Shown here piece by piece: positions 11,779 through 22,343 of a DNA stretch of 64,000 nt. A program made the translations under genes and the position numbers. Position 1 is the stretch's first letter; every line of letters begins with the position of its first letter. The notes beneath the pieces are model-generated. The model saw nothing but the letters and a program-made list of their open reading frames with translations, had not been told where the DNA came from and made no database searches. The stretch covers positions 640,115 to 704,114 of the forward strand of contig JAJEKB010020600.1 of NCBI GenBank assembly GCA_022393335.1, written 5' to 3'. This DNA is from Macrotrachela quadricornifera (taxonomy: Eukaryota > Rotifera > Eurotatoria > Philodinida > Philodinidae).

Positions 11779-12692
11779 TCATGGTAATTCAATATTAAAT
11801 CGTTGTACTCGTTTGTTACCATTATCAACAACATACAGATTACCTTGTCGATCAAATGACAATCCCTTGGGATAATTGAGTTGCTTTGCTTGTGCTCCCC
11901 GACCATTTCCACCAACAATAACATTTCCTTGTTGTGCTCCTTTAGGCCAACGTACAACTCGATGATTAAGATTATCAGCTATATAAATAGTACCCAATTG
12001 ATCAACTACAACTCCTTGAGGATAATACAATTGTGTCAAACTATTTCCTTGTCCTTGTCCACCAGCAACAACAATACCTTCTTTTGCACCTTCTATCCAT
12101 TTCATCACACGGTGATTTTGATTGTCAGACACAAATACTGAATGTTCTCGATCGACGAATATGTAAGTGGGATCATTAAGCTGATCAAGACGATTTCCTC
12201 TTCCATTTCCACCTGCTACTACTATTCCTTTGGATTCACCCATTCTATATCTTCTTACTTCATGTTTGACAACATCAGTGACATAGAGAAATCCATTGTC
12301 ATCCATTGTCAAACGTGAACAAGTGATATTCGAAATAATTATTTCTCCACTTGTTCCATTTTGACGAGGCCATCTAACTACTCTTTCATTCCAAAAATCA
12401 CAAATAATAAGACTATCACTCTCCTTATCTACGATTACATCTGTTGGTTTATTCAATTGATGAGTACCATTTCCTTTTCCATTTCCACCTGCCACTATTT
12501 GTCCATTTGTTTCACCCGATTTCCATACCACAATACGGTCATTTCCAAAATCAGCAACATAAATTGTTTGTTCATCATCCACATATACTCCGTAAGGGTA
12601 AGAGAGTTTTGGATTTTGTCCTCCTACTGTTTGACCATTCTTGTTCCATTTGGCATTTGCAGGAATATCTATCACACTGGCACGAAGTGGTA
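11779..12692 (-). CDS. NHL-repeat beta-propeller protein (3' exon)
   Basis: About 304 codons are open from a splice acceptor (TTTCTTTTAG, ending at 12693) to a TGA at 11781-11779. The exon encodes six NHL repeats of about 48 residues. Each contains a YP-x-GV/I-x-VD core, a short strand of the type IYVAD, then NHRVVRW and a glycine-rich turn such as GGNGRGN. NHL repeats form a six-bladed propeller that usually binds protein, RNA or sugar ligands. The exon begins in phase 1 (first residues after the split codon PLRASV), so an upstream exon, probably with a signal or membrane anchor, is needed; I could not place it. The product is probably secreted or extracellular, by analogy with large rotifer NHL families. 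No frame breaks are seen. Confidence 0.85.
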
Positions 12693-12699
12693 CTAAAAG

Positions 12700-13515
12700 A
12701 AAGAGAAAATATACTCATCATCAAGAGAAATCTTTCATTTTCTTTGAATTTGTAAGAAAAGAAAAACTTCTGTAATATTGGTTTTCATTCTGTTTGATGT
12801 GATAGAGAAGAATAGAGAGAATTCTCAGTTGTTGTAAAAAAAAGTATTATTATAATATATTTTACCTGTGTCTATATCAATAATTTCTCAAATATACAGA
12901 AAATATACATTGGAGAGAAACTTTTTCTTGATAGAAGTAGTTTAAAATCCTCGAAAGGCATATGTATAGAACATTGTTCAAAATCATGTATTAAAATAAT
13001 GATAGAAATAGTTCAGAGATTTCTTGTTCTCTAGTGGTCTTTTTTCATATCCGTTGTTTTGTTGAAATCGTGATAAAAAATATTTATATCTCACTCACAA
13101 GATAGTATATTTCTTGAAGTTTTACATGATTTCCAACAGTGTTCTATCAAACGATTACGCAAGTCCACTCTAAAAATGTTGTCTCTCTTACTTTCATTCT
13201 CATTGTTAGTAATATTCATTTTGTCTGTTTCAAGTACTAGCCCTAAGGAAAATCTTTGATGTTTCAGCGCAAGATTCTCGAAAGATATGATCAGGATCCT
13301 GGCAGAATTTTAGAATTGGAAAAATAAAAGATTTTTGCTCTCATCGTTTAGAATGTAGTTGGAATTTCTCAAAGATTCTTCAGAATGACATTAGGTTCTT
13401 GGCAAGATTTTCTAGATAAAATATTAGAGAAATGAACATATAAAGTATCAATCGTCTAAACATCTAGTTTACATACCAATCAGCTTACTCAAGCTGGATG
13501 CATCATATTATAGTA
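12700..13515. other. Intergenic / possible 5' intron of the NHL gene
   Basis: The first exon of the NHL gene should lie on the minus strand in or beyond this stretch. A candidate donor (CAG/GTAAAA near 12867) is preceded by a frame with a stop, so I do not call it. A short plus-strand hydrophobic peptide frame at about 13176-13260 looks signal-like but leads nowhere. Confidence 0.4.
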
Positions 13516-13516
13516 T

Positions 13517-13560
13517 GCAGAGGTGGGCAAGTACGGTCTTTTCCGAGTACGAGTACAGAT
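13517..13560 (+). mobile_element. hAT-like terminal sequence (fragment)
   Basis: GCAGAGGTGGGCAAGTACGG followed by GAGTACGAGTAC resembles the terminal inverted repeat of animal hAT elements (CAGAGGTGGGCAAGTAC type). No matching right end was found nearby, so this is treated as a truncated end. Confidence 0.45.
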
Positions 13561-14120
13561 ACATAAAGGCGCAAATACAAGTTTTAGTAACGGTTGGGGT
13601 AATCCATGGAATCTCAACCACGTTTACATCGAATTTCTCTAAATCGTGTGAAACTTTTAGCGTTTGTAGATCATATTCGGATATTAAGATGTCGCATATC
13701 AGTTTGTGAAATTTCCTTAACACTCGCACTACCAACTAGGGTCATTTTAGACTCTGTTCTGGAAAAATCAGAAAATCAGTAGAAAATTGTTTTTTACACT
13801 TGAGATTAGAATGGTGAATGGCATCGTTTAATCATAGAACTATGAAGCGCATCATAGAAGAAAAATAAATGTGATGAACTTGTTCTGATGTGTCGATTGT
13901 TTTCTCTCTTATCGTGCCTACCTTTGTTTTGATATAGAAGACACATACACTCTTTCCATTTCGTTTTTACTTTTCATCACATCATTTATATTCCGCTCAT
14001 TTATGACTCGGGAATTTTCTATTATGCCATTGTGACGTTATTGTATGTCTCGAATTTTCGTCTGCTCTATTGCAAATATAAATTGAATGATAACATTCAG
14101 AAAGTTACAAATTTAAAACG

Positions 14121-15664
14121 ATGGAAGGTAAAAGTTGGTTAAAAGAAGAAAGCGACGACGATTTGTCTTACGAGTCTACAGAGAGTACCTCGGACATAGA
14201 AGATACTGCGAGCGAAACGTGGGAGGCTGAAGAAGAAACCGATCTAGAAATTATTGTCTCACACGAAGACTATGATCAAAAGAAACTATTCGTATCCAAA
14301 TCTGGAATGATCTGGATCGCAATGTCGTCATGATGTAACTCTGAAACATGAATCTTCTGTGGAAGACGCCTTTCTTTGCTTCATGTCAGAAGAAATGCTG
14401 AACAAAATACTATTTTATTCGAACATCGAAGGAAATCGTAAACATGTATCCAGATATAAATGGAAAGACATTACAATAATCGAACTCAAGGCATTTATTG
14501 GACTTTTGCTACTAGCCGGGTTACTAGGAAAGTCCATTAGAATCCCCAATTTTTCGTGCCATTATGTCTAGAACTCGATTTGAAACAATAATTTCTTCAA
14601 TAAGGTTTAATGAACTAGCAACGAGAGATCATAGAAGAGGGACAGATAAAATTGCGGGGATGCATGAAATTTGGTCATATTTTCGAAACAACACGAGAAG
14701 ATGCTATATACCAGAATCGTCTGTTACCATTTATGAACAGCTTTTGGGATTCAGAGGAAATTGCCCCTTCTGTCAATACATTTCTTCAAAATCTGCCAAA
14801 TACGGTATCAAAATATGGTTATATGTTAATGTCGACTCTTGTTATATATTCGATACAGTACTCTATATTGAGCGCCAACCTAATCAGTCAAGACAGAAAT
14901 CGATTGGTGCTAATGTCGTCCTAGAATTGATGGAGTCGATGTATGATTCCAACAAAAATGTCTCAACCGATACTTTTTTTACTAGTATTCCCTTAGTCAA
15001 ACAATTGCAATCAAAGCAATTGACATTGAGAGGAACTCTCCGAAAAAATAAGCTCGAAGTTCCTACAGAGTTTTACGCAAAAAAGAAGTCATGACATCGG
15101 ATCATCCATGTTTGACTCTCGTGTCATTCGCACGAAAAAAAGACAAAGTTGTCTTAGTGCTTTCTTCTATGCATCACGACAACAAAATAGATACCGAAAC
15201 CGGAAAACCAAACATTATCCTGCACTACAATAAAACCAAAGCAGCTGTCGATATTGTTCATAGGATGTGCAACAAGTACTCCGTTAAAAGAGGGACCCGA
15301 CGATGGCCTCTTTGCGCTTTTTATGGGTTAATCAATATGTGTGCTATCAATGCGATGATTGTATGAAGAGAGAGAAATCCAAATTGGCATGGGAATAAGA
15401 GATATAAACGTCATTTATTTCTTGAGGAGTTAGGTGTAACTCTAACAATCCATCTCATGAATCTGCGCCCTTATTGTTGCACATCATTTCATAGAAAAAG
15501 GTTCAAACGAATCGTATTCAACTTCTGAACAATCAAAACGAAAACTATGTTCAATATGTACTTACTCTAAGGACAGAAAAGCCTCAAACCAATGTCACAA
15601 ATGTTCAAAATTCATATGTAAAGAGCATAGTGTGAAACACATTTTTTTCTACTATCTGCTCTAA
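14121..15664 (+). pseudogene. piggyBac-family transposase, degenerate
   Basis: Fragments in several frames form a near-complete piggyBac (DDE_Tnp_1_7) transposase. They are an acidic N-terminus (14121-14333), the segment with ELKAFIGLLLLAG (14359-14571), the catalytic core with QLLGFRG and AKYGIK (14564-15094), YNKTKAAVD...SVKRGTRRWPL (15091-15366) and a C-terminal Cys-rich finger (CSIC...CHKC...C, about 15535-15640). At least three frameshifts separate them and stops intervene. The first catalytic Asp, expected just before EQLLGFRG, is a Tyr (residue 57 of the 14564 frame). The second, in STDTFF, remains. A possible left end is TTAA at 13717-13720 followed by CACTCGCACTACC; no right end was recognised. 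The element is inactive. Confidence 0.85.
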
Positions 15665-15669
15665 ATGAA

Positions 15670-16084
15670 TAAATAGCCTCACTGATCATCTTGTTCATCG
15701 AGCGATAGACTTGAAATCTACTGTTGCTAATGAAATCTTTGTTAAAAACCGATAAAATTGCTTTATCGATAATAGTTTCATTTATGAACTACTGGAAGTA
15801 TATTTTAAATAATTGCGATTGACGTATGAATTTACGTACTCGTCGTAGTTTGATCTGCCAGATGTGGTGTTGTTGTGTTTTCTGAAACATAAGATAATTA
15901 TTTTTCAAATTGAAATAAAAGTATGTTTGTTAGCAATTTACTCAGGAAAGACATTTAAAAAAAGAGCAACTAATATTTGCAAAAGATTGATCTTAATTTA
16001 GTAAAAATCAAAATTCTTTCGTTCCATTAAATTATCTAAACTCTGTTGATGAGAAAAATTTTAAAATAAATTGCAGAATTCAAA
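15670..16084. other. Intergenic after piggyBac remnant
   Basis: No gene seen; the right terminus of the piggyBac element may lie here but could not be identified. Confidence 0.4.
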
Positions 16085-16311
16085 CGAGGGATGTCTCCTA
16101 ACTGTTTAAAAGCTTTTAGCTTCATTTTTTGATCATCCATAGACTTTTCTTGCCAAGATATAGTCAAAACTGTGTTACGATAAAAGTTCTATATCTCGGT
16201 AACGAAGATCCATAGTGATGAACGCTCTTGGGATTTTCGTAGCCTTACTGATCTTTATTTATGATCAAAAGATGAAGCTAAAAGCTTTTAAACGGTTGAA
16301 GAACTGTCATC
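16085..16311. mobile_element. Degenerate GAGGG-ended foldback MITE
   Basis: The left end, CGAGGGATGTCTCCTAACTG, is a diverged copy of the terminus flanking the assembly gap. Inner arms form an inverted repeat around AAAAGCTTTTAGCTTCA (about 16107-16124) and its complement near 16270-16290. The interior of about 130 bp has no coding potential. Confidence 0.65.
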
Positions 16312-18600
16312 ACAACCTACACTGGAAAATGTTGAGATACTTTTAGAAGGGTGAAAACTAGACTAGATAGAAATTAAACTTGTACCTAAGGATAATAATT
16401 GTAATATTCAATACATTTTTTTTGTGCAAGTTTTGTTCAGCTTTTGATGCTCTATCTTTTGGTATATTACGGGAAAATTTCATTAATTTTATGTTATCGA
16501 AAAAATGTCAATTTATACGGATAACTTTTGACAACATTTTTCAAATAACCTCTTGAGTGCTCGACAGTAAAATTGAGCTAACTTTTTATCAGCCCAACCA
16601 TATGCGCTAAAAATTTAGATTTAAAGGTTGTCGATGATGCTGAATAAGATAAAAATCTCAAATCAAAAATCTAAAACTTATCTAGTGTTTCGATATCTGG
16701 CATGATATTCAATGGGTTGTTTTATTCGAAAGATGCCCCATCGAAAACTCTTCAAAAGCTGTATGAACAAATTTCTATTGAAAAACAAAAAGGTCTCCTA
16801 AATAATTTTTTTGTTATGCACAATATTCTGATTTCGAGAAGTAGTACAATAATGTTGACTGTTCATTTTGAATATGGCAGAAACTATTAAAACAAGTCAA
16901 TAACGATTTAATCTGGTACAGCTTTATAGAACTTTTCATGGCACATTTTTTTCGAAAGAATACAAGATTTTATTGTCTACCTAAGCTGGGATATAGACAA
17001 AATATAACAAAAGAAAATATTGTACACCTGAAGATGTTCAGGAAAATTGAAAAATTAGTGCGTGATACTGTTGTTACTTGTTCTCATTTATAGTACAACT
17101 TATAGATCTAAAACTGTGTAGTTACATAGCACTAAGTTTACACAATAATCTGCCAAAGTTTCAAAGGCATTGGTTTTTGTTGAATGTAAGAATGATGACT
17201 TTTAAAAGTGTTCGGGCACTTCTGGGACACTCTTTATAGGTCGAAAAATGAGTTCAATACGTATAATTCACTAATAAAGCAAAAATGATACGTTGTATTA
17301 CATTCATATAAATTGTTAGCTTAACATTTTTAAAGTTATCTTTAATAAAGTTACGTAAGAAAAAAAGATCTATCCCTAATCGTCGATTTCTCTCTGAAAG
17401 TATAAAAACGTTCTAAGATTCAGTGAAGTAGTTGTGATGACTACACGATTGAAGCTTTGTATATTAGTCGAGGTATAAAATTCATATAGCAAAGTATTAA
17501 AGTTAAAAATGATACATTACCGAAAACCGTCTGCAGAATGATTGTAAATCGAAAATCGGAAAAATGAAATTAGAGCGCTCAAGTTTCTAATTAATGGACA
17601 TCTGTCCAATTTCGACATAATAAATAAGATAGATCTATGAGAAATCTTTTATCTGCGATGCCTTTGAAAAGTACGCTACGAAATTCTTTTGGCTCCGAAG
17701 AAGCAAAAAAAGTTTTACAAGAAATCTGCCAGATTTCGAAACATTATTAAGGTTTCGTTGTTTTCTACGATACGTTAAAAGGTATAGCAAAATAGCATTA
17801 AACCTCAAGATGTGAGAGTATTCGGTCAATAGAGGCTCAGATATTGTGACCTCTTCATCGAGAGTAGCTGTCTATTCACTCTTTCTTTCTGCTTGTAGCT
17901 TCTCTCGTACCTAAGCTTCTCTTTTGTGTGATACAGACAGAACCGAGGATAGTGATAACGCTACTTCTTCAGTTTCTCGTTGTGTTGATCAACAATTAGA
18001 TAAATACTGCAGTGGTAATGAAATAGTTCACCAATGTTTCATTACATTAGATTACCTGAAAAAGCTACAAAACATTCAAGATCTAATAGAATGCCTGGAT
18101 TGTTTAGTAAAAACACTCTAGAAGTTTCAAATAAAACGTAAAAGTTTCGAAGATTATTGTCTTAGTCTTTTTCTTCTCTACGATATCTAGAAATGATTCA
18201 GAAGGCGAGGTTCTTCTCATATGCCCAAAGAAGGATCATTTTTTTTGGTTTACCAACTTCCCAAGCCCTTTGCTAAATTTGATACAAAACTAATTTTCTC
18301 TAGAGTGTAGTAGATCTTCATCAGTAATAAGAAAGTGACAGCTTAGTGTTTTTTTGTCTAATTCGTACGTTGCATTTCAAGCAATCAAAATAGAATTATA
18401 TTAAAGGTTCTCTTACTCTATGGTAAGCTTTGTGAAGATGTGATTTCTAGATGCAACAGTGCGAGTTCAAACAGATCGAGAGGGTTCTTATTCTTGCTTT
18501 CATCGTTCTTTTTTATCTGTTTAACACTATTTCGCAAGATCAAGAGACAAAAAAGTATTTTATTCTTTCATAACACCGAACGTTCGTTGTTAAAAGATTA
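16312..18600. other. Intergenic, no gene identified
   Basis: Open frames at 16702-16890, 17829-17635 (minus) and 17924-18121 show no family features. The last has a Cys-containing but unrecognised sequence. Nothing else could be supported. Confidence 0.4.
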
Positions 18601-18608
18601 AAGAACAT

Positions 18609-18938
18609 CTAACCTTGACTTATGGGATTTGTCTCATGATGACAACATGTTTCATATTTTCCAAAAAAACCCCAACAATATTTCCATGACTTCGTGTACG
18701 TGTTCTTGGGACCTAAATAAATAGGAAAATACTTTAATGAATAAAAAGTGAGATTTCTCCATCCTGTTTACTGCTTATCGGTTTGTTTTTTATTTTTCTT
18801 TTGTTCAACTAAAATTGATTACTTACAGTCATTATAGAAATGTATATGACAATTTGTCTTAAAGCATCCAGTAGTGCCACTATTCAACGTAATGCACATC
18901 ATTGTGATAAATAATACAATGAATAAGTATTTCATCAT
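18609..18938 (-). CDS. Small secreted cysteine-rich peptide, two exons
   Basis: Exon 1 (18938-18827) starts with two ATGs and encodes a strong signal peptide (MMKYLFIVLFITMMC...) and the first two mature cysteines. A GTAAGT donor follows at 18826-18821. Exon 2 (18712-18609) follows a TTTATTTAG acceptor and ends in TAG. The exons join in phase 1, the split codon giving Cys, for a 71-residue precursor. The predicted mature part of about 50 residues has six cysteines in the order C-C-C-C-CC, with the adjacent pair near the C-terminus (YETCCHHET). That spacing is typical of disulfide-knotted secreted peptides, but I cannot name a family or function. An AATAAA signal lies 45 nt past the stop (18564-18559). 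The intron is 114 bp. Precise splice signals, preserved phase and the signal peptide support a real gene. Confidence 0.75.
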
Positions 18939-18959
18939 TTTTCTAGAAAATAAATTGAT

Positions 18960-19735
18960 TAATCAATAGAACATACACAATTATTTGACGGTAGTCATTG
19001 ATAGATCCTGATAATTAGACACACTGTCGATGTTGTTATTCTGATGTCTTACTCTATAGAAAAGAATTCAGAATATTCTAAAGGTAATTATACCTATCTA
19101 TGAACAAATTTCAGATTAAAACTCTGTTATTAGCATTTTTTGATAAATACAGTAAAGACCCATAGCTTTTGAAAGAGGATCCATGAGATATACATGAATC
19201 AAAATAGAGGTGACATCTCTGGTAGTTTCTTCGAAAGAAATAGTAGAAGTGTTACTTAGTGGTATAGTTCTTCAAAGTAATGTCTTCCGATATTAAAATT
19301 TCTTTTCAGTACTGTAAGTCGAATTAGACAGCTACTCGACTTACCATATAAAAGTGTAAGGACGGTGATTGAATAGAGAAAAGATTATTAAAATGGAAAG
19401 GAAAGAAAATAGAAAGAAGGATATTAAAAAATATGTTTAAAAGAATGATACGATCTAGTATGGTCAGCACTAATTACAACAAATACTAAAGCAGAAATGC
19501 ATGAGTATGACAAGCATAAACGAAAAAAAAACAGAAGAGATGAATATAGAGAAGAAGAACAAGAAAGCATATGCATTCTAATAGAGAAAAAAGAAAACTA
19601 TTATGACTGCATCTCGAAATAATAATAACCGTTTTGTTTGAGAATGAGTTTCAGTTATCCTAGTATTGGTACCTATCTAAAGATTAAAGATAAAACTATC
19701 ATCAGGCAAAATTCCTAATAACTAAAAGAATATTA
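18960..19735. other. Intergenic, no feature recognised
   Basis: Contains the putative promoter side of the cysteine-rich peptide gene. No TATA box is obvious and no reading frame is supported. Confidence 0.4.
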
Positions 19736-19740
19736 TGGTA

Positions 19741-20355
19741 AGGGGTGGGTCAGATGTTCTAACTGGATTCGTATAATAAATTTTTCTTTGTTAAAACATG
19801 GACTTGAAAATTTGTCTCTGACATAGAAAGATACAGTAAAACATGCTCTACAAAATGGTGTATGATGGATTCCTTCTAACATACACAATAAGAAAGTTAT
19901 AAGCTTAGAATATGCATGAGAAAAACTAAAAATTTACCGAAAATATTTCAGAACATACAACCAAAATATTGACCTAAACTTGGCTTACACATTTATTTCA
20001 TTGAGTATTTGCATTACACTTATTACATTATTAATTTGAGACATGATCTGACTCCTAAGATTAATTCTATAAAGACTTTAGAACAAATGCACCATGAGCT
20101 AAATGTATAATCTGAGGTTAGTTCAGTATTTTGATTGTATGTTCTGAAATATTTCCGGTAGATTTTTAGTTTTTCTCATGCATATTCCTAAGCTTATAAC
20201 TCTCTTATTGTATATGTTAGAGGGAATCAATCATACACCGTTTTGTAGAGCATGTTTTACTGCATCCTTTTATGACAGAGATAAACTTTCAAGTCCATGT
20301 TTTAACATAGAAAAATTGATTATATAAATCGAGTCAGGACATCTGGCCCACCCTT
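19741..20355. mobile_element. MITE with TA target duplication, about 615 bp
   Basis: The left end AGGGGTGGGTCAGATGTTCT and right end (reverse complement AAGGGTGGGCCAGATGTCCT) begin inverted arms of about 240 bp (19741-19985 and 20120-20355). TA dinucleotides flank both ends (19739-19740, 20356-20357). There is no coding sequence. TA duplication suggests mobilisation by a Tc1/mariner-type transposase. Confidence 0.85.
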
Positions 20356-20359
20356 TACA

Positions 20360-21354
20360 AATTTCATGTTTTCGCTGCTAATAAAAATTTTCTCAGAATT
20401 TTTTCGTCAGTCTCGTTATATTGTACATAATGAAAGCTTTAAGTGTAAAGGAAGCGGTGTTTTTCTTACATGGAGTAAAACACATTACTTAGGTTAGAGT
20501 GCTCGGTTCGGCACATACGATCAGTTCAAGTTTATTTGATAACTTCTTGCAATTATCGCCTCTATCAAAGTTAACTGTAACATGATATTATCCCGTAATC
20601 ATTTTTGTTTTTTTTCTGAGAATTCTTTTGTACTAAATTGGATAAACTTATTAGAAAACTATTTAAATATATCGAAAAAAGTTCTTGAGTTTTCAACTAA
20701 TGGATATTAAATGTCAGATACCAGAAGTAAGGTAGAATGTCATCTAGTTATGGATTTCTTATTAGAAACATTCCTTGTACTTTAAGTACTGACTTCTACA
20801 AAATAGTTTCTTCACCTTCAGGTACGTATAATATGTCGTTTTTGTTTTGAAAAACAATGAAAGATTAAGTGACAACCATCTTCTTATATACGATCCTCAT
20901 TTTTCTTTTTCTTTCTCATTTTCGAAATTAGTATCTTTTGATTTTTCCTCACTTTACGATAGGCATCTATTACATTTTATTTATTACAAAGAAGAGAAAG
21001 ACCTTTTTGAAGATAGCTACGATCGGTTACAAAAAGCCAATTCAAAAAAAAGAAGTTATCTTTTAACACGTAATATGATAGCAATAATGAAGTGAAGAAA
21101 AAAAGCAAAGCAATGTTCATTTTAGAATCACAAAAAAAAACAATAAAAATTCATCAAAATCTGTTACTATTCAATACATATAACACTTGCTAGACGGTGA
21201 GTAGTCGATTCAATACATTCTAACTGTATCATGTGATAAAAAATGACGACTGGAATCATTTCGTTATTATATCTATACTTGTGTTATTTTAATAAGTAAT
21301 CAGGAACTAGAGAAGCAGCATTACCATCACTCTCGTATCATCCATCATTTATCG
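20360..21354. other. Intergenic, no gene supported
   Basis: The 82-codon frame at 20847-21095 is rich in Ser/Phe/Lys with no family signature and is probably chance. Confidence 0.4.
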
Positions 21355-21820
21355 TTAAATTCAATTTTGGAAACTATTGGCAACTAAACATACATGTACA
21401 AAAACCTATACGATCATAATGGATGATCATTTTGTACAAATACTAATCGTTGCAGTTTCTGTTGAGGTTTTCTAAAGTGAAGCGCAATAAACAGCTCACA
21501 ATTGCTCATCCATGGCTTTACCAAATCTTACTTTCCAACTATTTAAGAATTTTCTTAGATACGGTAATTTTTCGAAAAAATATCAAATTAAGTTTTTATC
21601 ACAGAAAGATACACTGAAATTTGCTCTTGCAAAACTATCTTATTTTTCAATAGATTGGAGATGCAAAAGAAGACAAATTGATTTAATGATATTTTTCTTG
21701 ACCAACCCTATTGAATTATACATTAACTAGAAGAGTACGCTAAAAATAGCGTTTTGATAGAATATCGACTATTAGAAGCTATCAATAAAATAACTGATTT
21801 TTGAATTACATTCTAATAAT
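21355..21820 (+). repeat. Dispersed repeat, copy 2 (partner at 7255-7742)
   Basis: Related in direct orientation to 7255-7742. It ends with a block around GAATATCGACTATTAGAAGC that matches the other copy closely. The internal 72-codon frame (21512-21730) starts with a similar MAxPNLTF-like peptide but is not conserved beyond about ten residues. Confidence 0.6.
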
Positions 21821-21879
21821 CAATTTTAGTGCGATGGATTCAATTTTAGAATTATTAGACAAGATAAAACAGTATGAAA

Positions 21880-22099
21880 ATTATGAACTTGATGAATCCT
21901 TTACGTTATTTCATTTATATAATCGACTGAGATCATGCATTCGTACAGAATCATAGGTATGATATTTTCAAAAATCTCCAAAACAATCTGTTTGTTCAAG
22001 TAAAATATAATCATCAAAGTGGTTGTATGCTAATGATCCGGCTACTCCAATTCCACTCCAATCACCTCCAATAATTATCACTGATTTTTTATATTCCAT
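21880..22099 (-). pseudogene. Flavin-containing monooxygenase N-terminal fragment
   Basis: From an ATG at 22099 the frame reads an FAD-binding Rossmann start (SVIIIGGDWSGIG), then YILLEQTDCFG and, beyond a TGA at 21970-21968, KYHTYDSVRMHDLSRLYK. This order is that of FMO or Baeyer-Villiger-type monooxygenases, which hydroxylate substrates using NADPH and FAD. The stop falls where the family has the conserved Trp of the GGxW-type motif. A second TGA follows soon after, and the rest of the protein (about 450 residues) is missing; the sequence runs into the dispersed repeat. It is a decayed 5' fragment. Confidence 0.7.
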
Positions 22100-22343
22100 T
22101 TGTTTTTTCACAATAAAAATTTGAAGAGAAGAAAACAGGAAAATTTCTTCTTTTTTACTACAAAGAGAAAGATATTCATTATTACATATAGACTCAAGGA
22201 AGAGTGAAATGTAGTGAAAATAACAATTTTACAGATCAAAACTTAGACAAATCTTGATCAATACAATATTTATTTAACTTTATAATTTGATTATATCAAA
22301 GAAAGGAATAATGCTAAAATTAAATGTTCTCGCATTCCCTCTT

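Noticed and set aside
12361..12755. Plus-strand frames opposite the NHL exon
   Set aside because: They are antisense shadows of repetitive NHL coding sequence.
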